From Sipunculus nudus (lineage: Eukaryota > Annelida > Sipuncula > Golfingiida > Sipunculidae), in contig CM049318.1 of assembly GCA_026874595.1 (NCBI GenBank), forward strand, positions 47,412,456 to 47,476,455: 64,000 bases of DNA. The letters run 5' to 3'. The position numbers and the translations under genes were made by a program. The notes below the pieces were generated by a model that was given only the letters and a program-made list of their open reading frames with translations, was not told the DNA's origin and made no database searches. Shown here piece by piece: positions 1 through 11,930 of the stretch (position 1 is the first letter of the stretch; each line of letters begins with the position of its first letter).

Positions 1-719
1 TGTCTAGTGCATATTTTTGTTATGAGTTGATGGGAACTAAACGACGCATATTTTAATTCTACGGTTTTTGCAGGAACTTTTGTCATGTGTTTCACATATG
101 ATATAAAGATTACTGCTAGAATTCCCAGGAACACCAGGAACAAAATATCAACATAAAGAAAAATTATTCTATTCCAGAAATCACACAAAAAATATTTCTT
201 CCCCGTTAAACAACATAGGTCCGACAGCTTCATTGCTTGGGAAATATCGTAGATATAACGATTGTATAAAGAAGCATTCGACCGTGAAATTATATGAAGG
301 ATGCTTTGTATTATTCGAAGCCTAGGCGACATCGTAAAACACGATGTTTAGTCAATGTAGTCAGTTAAGGGTATAGTCTAAGGCATGTTTACAGACACAT
401 GCGTTATTTGTATACACATGCATATGTCGTTTAAGTCTCTTGTACGCGAAACGTATAGCTGCCAATGTCAAAAAGATAAGCCCAGAAAAATATATTCCAA
501 CAGTATTACATTAATGGTTTAAGTACTGCAGATTGTCAAAGAATAAGCAGGCCTGATGCAAAATTGACAACTCTCCCAGATAAAAAGAAAGCAGAATGAT
601 ATATTTCGATGAAAGCATTTAGCAAAGAAACCACTTCAGCCTTAGTTCGTTGCATTGTCTTTCAGCAAGTTAACGCAAAATGTTATATACCGATTTTGCT
701 GAAAATTTGTAGAGAGGTA
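1..719. other. No gene recognised
   Basis: AT-rich sequence. I see no convincing coding frame, RNA gene or repeat boundary here. The few short open frames have no recognisable motif. Confidence 0.6.
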
Positions 720-2150
720 AGTAAAAGTGCATCCATAATCCATTACATTGTCGGAGGTAATCGGAATCACCACAATATATTTTTTCCTAAGTGTCATAAT
801 CACAAATCCACAAAGGAATAATTATAAGGGGCTATTCCCTTGTCCCCGAGTAGAAGCCGCCCATTCGTATGCAGTTGTTCTGCCACTCGCCTGGTGAACC
901 CGTGTTTCTGAACTATGACAATGTTTCACATGAAACGTGCACATATGTACGAAAGCCTGATTGGTAGATTCTGGCGGCGGTTTCAAAGTCCCCAAGAGAT
1001 TGAGGACTCTTAGAAGTGTGTGCAATCCTCCCCCCCCCCCCCCGGGCTTCCTTTAAAAAAACTTTTTTCAAACAACCAATAAATCGGCCGATCTAATAAG
1101 ACCTTGGTTATCATGGAAAGATACTTCTGAATGTATAAAAATCAACATACCTGTAAACCTATAAAACGGTGATCGTGTAAAGGGTCTAAGCCCTTTGTGT
1201 CCACTCATAGGAAAAATGGTCCCTATTAAAAGATTTATGTGGACATTTGTTCCGCGCTTGAATTTAAAATCTTTACTTCCTTTTGACAGAGTAAAATTCC
1301 TTAACAAGCGATATAATGGAAATGGGGTTCAGTGGGGATTACCTCCTGAAAAAGCGTGCCAGGCGAAAATGTTTTGCTGAACATCTGAAGAGGGTTAGGG
1401 TAAAGTCATATCAATAGTCCATTTCATTTTTGGGGTAATAAGAATCATCACATATATATTTTCTTATAAACCATTATAACAAAGGACCATTCCTTTGTCC
1501 CCGTGTGGAAGCCACCCATTTGTATTTATTTATTCTGCTACTCACAAGGTGATATCCAGTTACTGAAGCATGACAAAGTTCACACATGAAACGCATATAC
1601 GTGACCAAAACTGAAGGTGATTTTGGTGGAGGTCTGTACGCCCTGACTACAGATTCTAGTATGTTATCAATTTAGAGATGTACTGGTGATATGTTTTTAT
1701 GTTTCACCGTCCTTACATACAACGGATCTGAACAAATATATGTGACCCCCCCCCCCTTCCCCACCCAAACCCGAATGATAATTAAGTTGTGGGGCTTCTT
1801 TTTGAAGAAAAAAATTATAAAACACATGACGTGGCCGAACTTTTGAAACCACGGTTATCATGGAATAATAATTTTGAATGTATAAGAATTCAGAAAACTG
1901 TAACCCATAAAAAATTTGTCAAACGGTAGTCACATCACTGGACTCAGTGCCTAGTGTTGACCAAACTTAAAAGCCCTCGCATTGAAAGCGGAGTCGTGGT
2001 CTTTGGACTAAAAAATTTTACTTCCTTTTGAGAAAGAAATTACCTTTAGAGGCGTTACAAGATATGGGGGATCAATGGGGATTATAGTGGACCCGCGTGA
2101 CCGCGTATTGCACGGAAATGCCTTTTGGGCAGGACATGCGCTCTGGCCAC
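720..2150 (+). repeat. Diverged tandem duplication of a ~680-bp dispersed repeat
   Basis: Two copies lie head to tail. Matching landmarks include the block around 752-850 (GGTAATCGGAATCACCACA, then ACAAAGGA and TTGTCCCCG) against 1430-1505. The 'TTGGTTATCATGGAA / TGAATGTATAA' block near 1105-1135 matches 1850-1885, and 'CTCCTGAAAAAGCGT..CAGGCG' near 1344-1370 matches 2187-2207. The copies differ by many substitutions, small indels and poly-C tracts (1030-1043 and 1747-1757). A third copy of part of the unit lies in inverse orientation near 49.8-49.99 kb, so this is a dispersed family and not only a local duplication. No coding potential is apparent. The family is not one I can name. Confidence 0.6.
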
Positions 2151-3110
2151 GGTCTTAACAGGCCAGTGAAAAAGCCCGAGGCGCCTCCTGAAAAAGCGTC
2201 ACAGGCGTTGAGGATCTTGCAGCACAAAAGATATAGGGGCACCTAATGGGGTGATATCTAAATTATCAATTATTCAGCTAAGTAGGGCACAATCCCGCAA
2301 AATAAAACAAACTTGTCCTAAGAGAGAGCAAGCACACAACCGATACGTTTGCCAAATTTGGAGAGTCAAATCAGAACGGAAGCAGGTAAACCGTGGTCTA
2401 GAAAAAAAAAACTCCGTTTTAATTATATAGACTAGTATGTGAATATTAACTATTATTAATATGAATATAAGAACATCGGTGCATGGATGGGCCTGTGCCA
2501 AGTCAAAACCTAATCTCCATCTATCATTTTTTGGGTCTGACACATCTCGCCATTTCGAAACCTGACTCATCAGATTTTGGGGATCGGTAAATGGGTCTGA
2601 CCCTTCTTACGATGGTGTCAGATCGAAATATTGCGCGCAGCAAATAGACTAGAGAGAACCGTGAAGACAGTTTTTCATGGGAATTAGGTAATAAACATAT
2701 CAGTTGTTCGTTTCACAAATCATTAAGCCAAATGTTGCTCAGTTGTCAATACATTTCTCATCAGATGACCAGTGGTTGATCTTCATCTGAACTGCTTCTG
2801 TGCTCTCAGAGAGTGCCATCTGCTTATCTTTAGCAGCTGCTCATACTTCATTTTAAGCGCCATTTTAAAAAGTAAAAACTGCGAAATATAAAGCAGAAAA
2901 GGAAAATATCACGACTTTAAACAATTAAAAATGCAAACATGTTTTAAACACGTCTTAGACATGTTTGGGTGTTTCAGTTGCTGCTCATTAAGGACTTTAT
3001 AATGATACATGATTAACACATATGTGAATCACAAAACATGTTTTAATTTGATGCGTGTAATAGTTAATATTTAACAGGAAATATAACATAAATTGCTCTT
3101 TTGCAGTGAC
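2151..3110. other. No gene recognised
   Basis: No domain-bearing frame, RNA gene or clear repeat structure seen. A 98-residue minus-strand open frame at 2274-2570 has no recognisable motif, and I do not call it a gene. Confidence 0.5.
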
Positions 3111-3114
3111 GTAA

Positions 3115-3440
3115 TAAGTGACCATGGAAACCTAGGTCTAGTCTAGACTTAAAATTAAACCAATCATCATGGTAAGTTTTGTGATTATGGAAAGAGTTGA
3201 CTTTTTGTTAATACTAGTCCTATATTGCACATTTCAAAACTTTTAAACTAAATTGTAATCAAAATCCTTTTTAAAATGCTTTTATAATAACACTGGCCAT
3301 GGAACCTAGGTCTTAACATAAAGTTTTACCTTTATCATGGTTAGTTCTTGATATATTGGAAACAGTAGAGTTTTTATTAAAACTATTTGCATCTTTCAAA
3401 TGTTGTCCAGGGTCTTAATGAGAACAATAAATGTTAAATG
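3115..3440 (+). repeat. Two degenerate copies of a ~178-bp unit
   Basis: The string CCATGGAA(A)CCTAGGTCT occurs near 3122 and again near 3298. Each is followed by similar text (ATCATGGTAAGTT / ATCATGGTTAGTT, then GGAAA..AGAGTT and a TTTCAAA stretch). This is a short diverged tandem pair of unknown family. Confidence 0.45.
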
Positions 3441-3505
3441 TATAAGGCTTCCTTCACCATTACAAATCCACAAAGGGCCTGATACCAAGACAATTTAAAG
3501 AGAAA

Positions 3506-3507
<2 letters not shown>

Positions 3508-3563
<56 letters not shown>

Positions 3564-3585
3564 ATTTATATATATATTTATATCA
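3508..3585. repeat. (TA)n microsatellite
   Basis: An essentially pure TA dinucleotide run, interrupted by a few TTT triplets near its right end. Confidence 0.95.
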
Positions 3586-3632
3586 AACCTTGTATATATA
3601 GCTTATTTCTTAAGACCTCATATTTAACAACA

Positions 3633-3768
3633 ATACGGCCGGTGCTATAGAAAACCACTGACCTTTTAAGGGCAACTGCAACCAACTCTCATAGACATGT
3701 CTGGGCTTGAACGCGGGTCGCCGGCGGAGATCGCCGAGCATTTTACCCAACGACTGTACCGGCCCAAT
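3633..3768 (-). mobile_element. tRNA-derived SINE-like relic
   Basis: On the minus strand the sequence begins GGGCCGGTACAGTCGTTGGG, which resembles a tRNA A-box region. About 50 bases later it has GCGTTCAAGCCC, resembling a B box (GGTTCGANTCC). The spacing suits an RNA polymerase III promoter. The copy is short and degenerate, and I see no tail or target duplication. It could be a chance resemblance or a tRNA pseudogene. Confidence 0.45.
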
Positions 3769-4039
3769 ATGCCTAACACCAGTCATCAGCCTTGTCTGTT
3801 AAGAAAATGTGAGGAGGCAAATCCATAAGAGTGCAAACAAAATAGTGCCCCTTCCCGGGAATAAGGATCCCGCGATTCAAAGTCCCCTTCGCCAAAAATT
3901 TAATGCCAGTTCTCACATACGAATGTTCACGTCTTTCACATAATTTAAAAAAATCGGCAGGATTATGAAGAAAAATTAAAAAAATATTATCTTGATGACT
4001 GTGTTATCTGGCAATTGTTTGTTAAAACATACGTGTTCT

Positions 4040-5560
4040 ATTTTTTTAGACAAGGCCCATGACAATGTTATCAAAGAAGACGTTATCTAAATTAAATGCG
4101 TGTAGAGACAAGAATTCCCTTTGGTTTATTTGGATACAATTTCGACAGCCTTGATCATTCTGTCTAACTTAAAAAAATGAGCAACTATGTAATAAAAGGT
4201 ATCCCACAAATGTGGTTCAAAAACCACCCATCTAATCGAAAATAAGATGTTTACTCAAATGGAGTTCTTTTCAAACAGCGCACCTTGAAAAGAGGCACTC
4301 CAAAGGACACTGTACTTCGACCTATATTATTCCTTGTTCAATTTAAATGACCTACCAATATCCTTCGTGAGAAATGTGTCATTTCTGCTGATGATATTTC
4401 AATTTATTGTTCTGCAAGTTCAGCCGCTAAAGCAATGGAAGGTCACAATAGCACTTAAATGGTTTAGAGAGAATCGGTTCTGTATAAATCCCCAAAAATC
4501 ATTTGTCATATTATTTGGACCGAAGTCCATAAATAATGGAAATCAAAGGAATATGTGGTTCCATTAAAGGAATATGTGGATAGATACAGTCAACTTGGCA
4601 CCTGTTGATTACACAAAGCTTTTAGGTGTTTTAATCGACGTGGGTCTTACGTGGAAATAAAACATATAAAACATATAAAACATATCAAATATTTATGGGA
4701 TAAAATAGCATCAAAATTAGGTCTTTTAAGACTAAGCAGAATCTTGGATATCTCCATTTTAGACACACTGTATAATGCTTTCATTCAGAGTCACATTGAT
4801 TATTACATATCTGTTTCGGGTAATTCCTCCAAAACACAGATATAACAACTGCAAAAACTTCAAAATAAAGCTGCGCAAATCGTTACTTAAACCTATGATA
4901 CCAATATAACCTCTACGTCATTAATTGGAACGTTGGGTTTGTTGAGTATTTGACACAGATACCAATACTTTATTACTTTAACCGTATTTAAGTACTTGTC
5001 TGGTAATGCTCCTCCCTCCCTTACGCATACTCTCAACCGTGTTAGTAGTTCATATGATACTCGTTTTTTTATGGCTTCAATTTATCATCACCCAAGCCAA
5101 AACAAGTCATTGATATGCTGGTCCTATCCACTGGAATTCATTGTCTATAAGCGTCAATTCGGCAAACAGAATCTACCAGTTAAATCATTGCACAAGCAGT
5201 ACATGCGATAGCTTGTTTCATGGTCATTATTTCGTCTTTGTTTTCATTACCTATATTGCTATCATATTATCTTATATGGTTCTCGCAAAATCACAGTCTT
5301 AGATATTTTAGTTAATTTTAAATGAAGCTTCTTATTTGATATTACTCAGTTAATATACTGTGTATACAGTCTGATGAATTTATTTGTATAATACCAATTA
5401 AACCATGTATGTATAACATTTTATTTGTATATGTATGCGTGTATTTGAGTTTCCATGATTGTATGTTACTATGTACTCAGCTGACAGCATCTTGACCAGG
5501 AACCTTTGGAAAACATGTTCATGCCGAATAGGCTATCCTATTAAATATGTATTATAAATA
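4040..5560 (+). mobile_element. Degenerate CR1/Jockey-type LINE, reverse-transcriptase part
   Basis: Translated pieces in shifting frames read like the second half of a CR1/Jockey-type ORF2. A DKAHDNV stretch near 4050 corresponds to RT motif A (D-x-x-K-A-F-D). Near 4290-4330 there is a G-T-P-x-x-x-V-L-x-P-x-L-F block (motif B). SADDISIY near 4385 carries the catalytic ADD. Near 4620-4650 a 'LLGVLID' type block follows. The piece at 4651-4845 (LLRLSRILDISILDTLYNAF, then SHIDYY) and the QLQKLQNKAAQIVT stretch just after it match the conserved region downstream of RT. At 4980-5070 'KYLSGNAPPSL..RVSSSYDTR' matches the usual C-terminal end. Multiple stops and frameshifts make it non-functional. 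The 5' half (endonuclease) is missing. An AATAAA-type end lies near 5550-5565. Confidence 0.8.
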
Positions 5561-8300
5561 AATCGGGCCAAATTTTCATGTTCTTCTTACAACAGGCATC
5601 AGCACCACCTAGTGGCCAGCATGGACCACTGGCCAACCAAAACACGATAAAAAGCAATTAAACTCGGCAATCGGTTCCTATGATTTAAACATCAGAGTGG
5701 GGTCATATTCACCAAGACCCCGTGTGCCCCCTAGTGGGCTGATCATTCTCCACTCCGGCTAAAGTTGTCAACTAGACTCTTACTTTTAATTTGATACCAA
5801 AAGAAAAATTTAACATCAAATCAAAATGAAAAATAAAAATTTTATCATGTTAGACACACCACTATGAAACTAGAACCGACCAAATGGCCTTCCTGATACA
5901 TTTGAGAAGGCAAAGCCACCGAAAAGCCATGTTTATTGTCGCGCAAACAATACACACGAAAAAGTCCAATAGTATTCGCAAAAAGGACAGCTGTGTGTCT
6001 TGAAGAAGATAAGAGCCTCTTCTGCGGTCCAGAATTCCCCGGACAGTCAGCATGCCAATTACAGAAGCAGGGCAGAAAGCAATGTAGAAACGCTGGAGTT
6101 CTAATCATTAGCCATGAATAGGGCAAGAGGAAGGCAGGACAAAGCAGTGAGGTTACAGGACGTGTGCAACTCGCTTATGACTTGGTTCATATTGACTTGG
6201 GTCATAAGTAACACCGACAGTGTGCGGGTCATAAGTTACACTACGCTCAAAAAGCACCGGTTACGTTGTGCTAAACTACTGTTCGCTACACTAACCGCTG
6301 CAAGAAACCGCGGTTGCCCGTCAGGTTTGTCCACCAGTAGGTGCTGTCTCTGTGGAATCCCCCCTGCGTAATAGTTAACCAATCACATTGCAGGTATCGC
6401 CAGCACAATCGGATATTCTTCGACGTGCCGGTCGATTTTCACTACTGTCGAAAGGGTTTGGTAGCACAGACTTTTCCCACCCCCGCTGGAATACACAGGA
6501 TGCAGTCGTCACCATTCAAGAAAATCTCTATACTAACTTGCTGGTGTGGCCTTAGCCCTGGCTTCCCGTGCGCTCTCCATACGCTCCGTTTCTCTCCGCT
6601 ATGAGAGATCCCTAGTAAAGTGTGTTTGAAAATTGGAGATATTCTAGTTGAAAATAAAATTATAATATCCATTTTAAAAAGTGTCAGATACAAGATAAAC
6701 ATATCTTTAATATGTGGTAGTATAAAGTACCATTTTAACATCGCCATGTCCCTTAAAAGATCCAATCGGGCAGGTCTCCATCACAAGCAGTAAAAACAAA
6801 CATGTCTAGTTGGGATTTTCCTGGGTTTCCCTGACATAAAACGTCATACCCTCCATCAACCTCCAGCGCAGAGTCAATACCTGTTGCGTTTTTCCTTGAC
6901 CTTCATGGCAAATCTTGTGAACGGAAAATGATGCATCAGACGCGCCACCTGGTGATTGTCCAAACTTTAGGACCAGGTGTCAGGCTTAGGGAAGCTAAAC
7001 TTTTTTAGGGAGTACGGTTTAGGCTTTAAAGCAGAGATTTCAGTAAAATTGATTGTTCCATCGAGTACATTAAATTTGTGTGCCCCCGAACGATCAGTTT
7101 CCCTGTCATACACACAGTTTTTGATTTTATATGATTTTTGTCCGGTACAGGATTTACGTTCTCCAGTTTACTTGAAGCTTTTTATGCGGAGGGGTATCAG
7201 TGAACAGGATACCTACGCCGCGTAATACGCAGTCAGTGTGGCCTGAGGTCAGTTATCCCAACTTGTTTACATATTTCCTCTCTTGGAGTGCCGCACGAGC
7301 ACGAGTTTATTTACACGCTGAGTCAATCAGATTTCTTTTACCAAACTGCATGGCGCAGTCATCTTTGTTTACACGCTGAGCCAATCAGATTTTACCTTTC
7401 CCAGCGTTAACTGACTGGGTGTTTGGCAGCTTGCCAAACCTGAAGAATCCTTCCATTTCTCAAAGAGTCTGAACGGAAGGGCCCCGGGAGGTCACATGCT
7501 GGGTTCAAATCGTTAAGTTACACCGACAGTGTGTTAACGTATTTTTTTCATTCATTTCATTTTTCAAAGAAAATGGACCAAATAAGAATTTGTTGGATGA
7601 TGCATCCAGTAAACTCTCCAGTTTTGTTAATCATGATGATGGGTATGTGTAAATGCTGTTCTTTGAAACATCTCAAGACTAAACTTAAGTAACATTACGA
7701 CTATGACATTGTTGTAACAAGCATTACTGGAAAGCCAATTGTCGTGAGTTTCCGTGATTAAGCACAAGGGATCCTACATGAAAAATAGATTGCCAACAAG
7801 GTTTTTGATGATAAGAGCCAAAGTGATCGTAGAACAGATGTAAGTGCTTGTATCATTCTATCATTCAGATTAACAGTCTATGACTGTGACGAGTACACAA
7901 CACTGGAAATAGTGAAAATGGAGAAACTTTGATTTCCAATTCTTTAAAACGATTCTCACATAAGTTGGCACATGTTTATCGATAGCCCATGCATTCATTT
8001 CTGCATGCTGACCAAGATCTTCCATTTTACCGCTACCACTAGGAATATGAGGGTACGTTTACACCCAACATGCTTCACGTGAACTAATTGTTTACTATGT
8101 TTTCAGGCGAATTCCACACAGCAGCGTTCGTGTCCGGAAAACACCTCTGAGACCCCTGGACCGATCTGTCTGAAACCCGGCATAAATATCGGGTCACATG
8201 TGAACTGGTGTCTAACAAAGCTTGGTTGCGCCACCTAAACTCCTTCTTGCGTAGTGTGCATCTGTGCGTCATTTTCAGTGATAATAGCCCGTATATCAGG
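5561..8300. other. No gene recognised; slightly GC-richer non-coding stretch
   Basis: Several overlapping open frames of 60-107 codons occur between 5845 and 7225, but none shows a recognisable domain and they overlap on both strands. Small direct repeats are visible: AAG(T/T)A-ACACCGACAGTGTG at 6206-6224 and 7515-7533, and a ~60-bp pair at 7305-7341 and 7365-7400 containing CAATCAGATTT. The second of that pair contains GAGCCAATCAGATT, a CCAAT-box-like string. I cannot tie these to a transcript. Confidence 0.4.
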
Positions 8301-8309
8301 ACTGGTTAG

Positions 8310-8770
8310 ATTTGCCGAACTGATTTTTTGCACATCCATCCATCTTGGATAGCTTTCTGGTTAGCGCCAGATCGGCCCACTGACATTATGGCCAGATCAC
8401 TAACTGAGTCGTGTTTGTCACGGCTACTTTCTGGTATACATGACAGGTGGCACCATCTTTAATCACGTACTCGCAGAATACATCTATACATTTATTTCAG
8501 GAGTCATTGGATGAATCGGCCTGAAATTAAGCACGTACATAGATCTATGATGCCTTAATTCCGTACACAAGCCTGGACGGGCCTTCTACAATAGTTTTAT
8601 TGCATTTATACTCCACTTGTGGTTCGATGTATCTGCCTGAAGTTTTGCATGTCCTTAGATTTAGGATGGCAATGCCTTGTTTACATGACCGCAGGTGCCA
8701 CCTATCACATTTTTTTTTTTACTTTTCGTCAACGTCCATCTTGGGATACCTGGGCATCTCTGATGTCATA
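8310..8770 (+). repeat. Degenerate copies of a dispersed 'TTGCATGTCC' repeat
   Basis: Three related stretches near 8327-8360, 8512-8555 and 8625-8675 share the pattern CGGCCTGAAnTTnTGCAtGTCC followed by an ATCTTGGATGGC-like string. Related copies occur at 46.27-46.35 kb (same strand) and 52.39-52.52 kb (opposite strand), with a partial match near 43.65-43.72 kb. Family identity is unknown. Confidence 0.45.
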
Positions 8771-10850
8771 AATTTTGAGGGCTGTCACGTCAGGAGAGAT
8801 TCCATGCCTCACTTGATCAATGCCTCTGTCATACGGCGGATAATTGTAGTCACTTGTCGACTGCCCATATTCTAGCTGATATCTTGAGAAACATGAGCTT
8901 TGCTGATGACTAAACAGAAATCCAGAGGTTCAACATGCCCTGATATCATATGGTGAACCAGATTCTCACTAGGGTGGTTTTACCCAGGTTGTTTTCGATT
9001 TAGCCGATTTCAATGTACTTACAGTCACTGGCACAATATTTTCCAAAGTATGGGTGGATGTGCTTCTGATCCCAGGTACCAAGCCCATAACACGCACACT
9101 CAAAAGCTGAAGCCTTTGGGAACGTTTCTATTAAAAGGATAACAAGTCTACTGTTCCTGGTTTGCAGCCTGTGGTTAAAGATCCTCTACAGATTCCTGAC
9201 CTCGAGCTCACGCCTGATTTCAGCAGCAGTAGTTGACTGTGTGTGGTTTGTAGGCAATGTCCTCCGTGGTCATGAAAGTAGCAACACAGAGAATCAAAAT
9301 GAGAGGATCCGAATACGAACCCTGGGCTTCTGTAATCTGGAAATCTCCGAATTTAGTACTGTTTATACGACATTTTTACAGATGCGTATATTTAATGCTG
9401 TAGCAAACCTACAAGGGTCTACACCATTCCTGACATTCAGCACGCCATATCAGACACAAGTTATTACTTTGTTCTGCATGTTGTTGCATTATGTGATACG
9501 GTTTCTGCATAGAGCGTCAAAAATGGTCCACAAGAAGCGTGAACGCGACTTGCTGGATACCTTCTCTAATCATGACGAAGTGGCGAGTGATCCTAAAGCT
9601 CTACGGGACGGACAACGAATACCGCCATATAACATACAAACGGGCAGTCAGGCGCACTTCCATCAGTTCTTCGTTTTGGTTTCATCTAGTGCTGCAGCAA
9701 AGCAGTATCGGTAAAGCACATACCTCATGGTTATAAACAACAGGTGAGTGAAAGTCAACCTCTAGCAGAATAGGGGATGGTATTCAAAAGATGGAAACCA
9801 CGAATTAGCTGAAATACACCCGACACCTTACTGAACATGGTACACACATGATGGTTGTAGGAACATGAAATAAAGTTGTAAAAGTCTTGGACTATTCTAT
9901 ACTCCAGTATGGAGTAAAAGCAGCGGTCAGTGTTGCAACGATATTGCACCATCATTAGATGCCGGCGATGGGGATGAGATTGCATCAGCATCGGTGAATA
10001 TAGGTTTAAAAGGTTTGTTCATAACAATCCCCACGCAATCAGGAACGGAATATTATGATATTTCAGGGCATTTCGGGAAAAGGCCATTGAAGAATTGATT
10101 AGATTTGTGTGTGGAACCAGCACATAATCTGGATTCAAGAACGACATAAATAAATATTCACAAATGTATAGTCACTGAATGAACCTGGGAATATGGGCCG
10201 GATAAGTGCATACAAACAAGGTTTTGGGAGCAGCCCGCAATAAGGGCCCCCCACATCGCGGAGGCTTGCATACCTTAGAATGCAGATTTCTAGTTATATT
10301 AATGTTGTTATTCTTATAATTTTATGCCTTTTAAACCATCTTTGAACATTTTGATTCTGTTAGTTTTCATGCTGGATAATAATCAAACCTATTTAAAAAA
10401 CACAAAAAGACCCACAAAAATATATATATAAAAAAATCGTCCACCATCTTGATGCTGGATCCTTGTAAGTTTTTGGTCCCCTGGATAATAATTTTATCAA
10501 ATTCTTTGAAATATAAACGCGTGTTTCTACACTTTATGGTCATGTCTTCCCTTTGTCCAAAAGCAGTGTCATTGATTCAATTGAACAAGCGGTCCATGTG
10601 CCATGACGTTCAACTGAATTTCACATAAAGACAATTCATACATTGATTATTGATATATCAGTATATGTTTCACATTTTACTCATTCTTGAATAATGGTAG
10701 TGAAAATTAATAAGTGCTTGTGATACTTCTGTAAAAGAAGTTTGGCCTATTTTGTCCAAACTTTACATTCTGACAAATTTAAATGTTTGCCATACTATTT
10801 AAATTTCATGATCGCACGCAAAATATCTGTTAAACAACCTTGTACATGGT
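8771..10850. other. No gene recognised
   Basis: The longest open frame is 157 codons at 9241-9714 from a GTG. It has no motif I recognise and is overlapped by another frame of equal quality (9539-9736). A minus-strand 78-codon frame at 9755-9991 is equally anonymous. A coding exon cannot be excluded, but nothing positive supports one. Confidence 0.4.
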
Positions 10851-10859
10851 GTTGAATGA

Positions 10860-11930
10860 ATTCCAGAGAGCTCAAAATCATGTTATTGCCATATTATGCA
10901 GGATAAAAGTCACACTGGCCTAATTTTGGGTTTCAAAGAATATATAAGCAGGAACTCCCTAGATGCCCAGTAAGACGTCGAACAGGTAGTACTATGCCCT
11001 GTCTGACTTCCAGGTTGCTCATAATTATGGTTTTGTCCCATAGTTGGCGGAATATAGGTTATACTGACCTAATTTCTGATCTCCCAGGACACTTAACCGG
11101 GTGCACATTGAACGTGACATATTGGGTCCCATGGTCCATTTATTACGATTTGTGTCCATCTGCCTTTCACAATCTTAAAATAATATTTTCTCGCATAGCT
11201 TGCAGAATATAGGTCACAATGACCTAATATCAGGCATCAAAGGAGCCTCTATCAGAACCCCTTAGCTTTCTATATAAAGGTTCTAGGTTAAACAGTTACA
11301 ATTTGTAACCTGTCTAACTTTCAGCATGCTCAAAATACTTTTTATTGTCAATATTTTACAGAATGTAGGTCACTGAGACCTAACCCGAGTGTACAAAAAA
11401 AAAATATTTTACCAGGACCCCCACCCCAGTTAGAAGTTTCTTGGTCCAATGGTTATAATATAAGCCCATCTGACTGTCTTAAATCATGGTTTTCCCAATA
11501 GCTCGAAGCATACAGGTCAGAGTGACTTGGTTTTAGGTTTGAAAGGAGATTCACAAAGACCCCCCCCCCCCCGCCCCCGGAATTTTAAGGTACTATTTTT
11601 CATGTTAAATTTTTACATTTTCAGAACTGTCAAACTTTCATCCTGAGCAATATCATGTTTATGGCTCATACCTCACAGAATATATGTCACTATGACATAA
11701 GTTTTTGTTTCTAAGAAACACTAACCCATGACCTGTCCGGTTGTTAAGTTACACGTTTGTAAATTCAATGGATACCATTTGTGCCAGTCTGACTTCTTGG
11801 TTGCTCGAATCATGCTTTTCTCATAGCTCACAGGAAGCTAGTCACCGTGACCTAATTTGGGCTCCCAGTGAGATTGGCCTAAGACTTCCCTAGATGTGAA
11901 GTTAAACGTTTCTAGGTTCAACTTGTGTTG
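10860..11930 (+). repeat. Degenerate ~155-bp tandem array with palindromic GGTCA motifs
   Basis: About seven diverged units. Each repeats the theme 'CTGTCTGACTTnCAgGtTGCTC / CATGnTTTTnCCATAGCTngCAGAATATAGGTCACnnTGACCTAAT'. The palindrome of each unit lies near 10907, 11056, 11211, 11367, 11514, 11684 and 11839, a spacing of about 147-170 bp. The best copy, AGGTCACAATGACCT at 11211-11225, is a perfect inverted repeat with a 3-base spacer. Poly-A and poly-C tracts (near 11395 and 11561) interrupt some units. No open frame runs through the array. Confidence 0.75.

Noticed and set aside
9241-9714. 157-codon open frame as a gene
   Set aside because: It starts at GTG, has no recognisable domain, overlaps another frame of similar quality and has no supporting context. 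It remains only a weak possibility.
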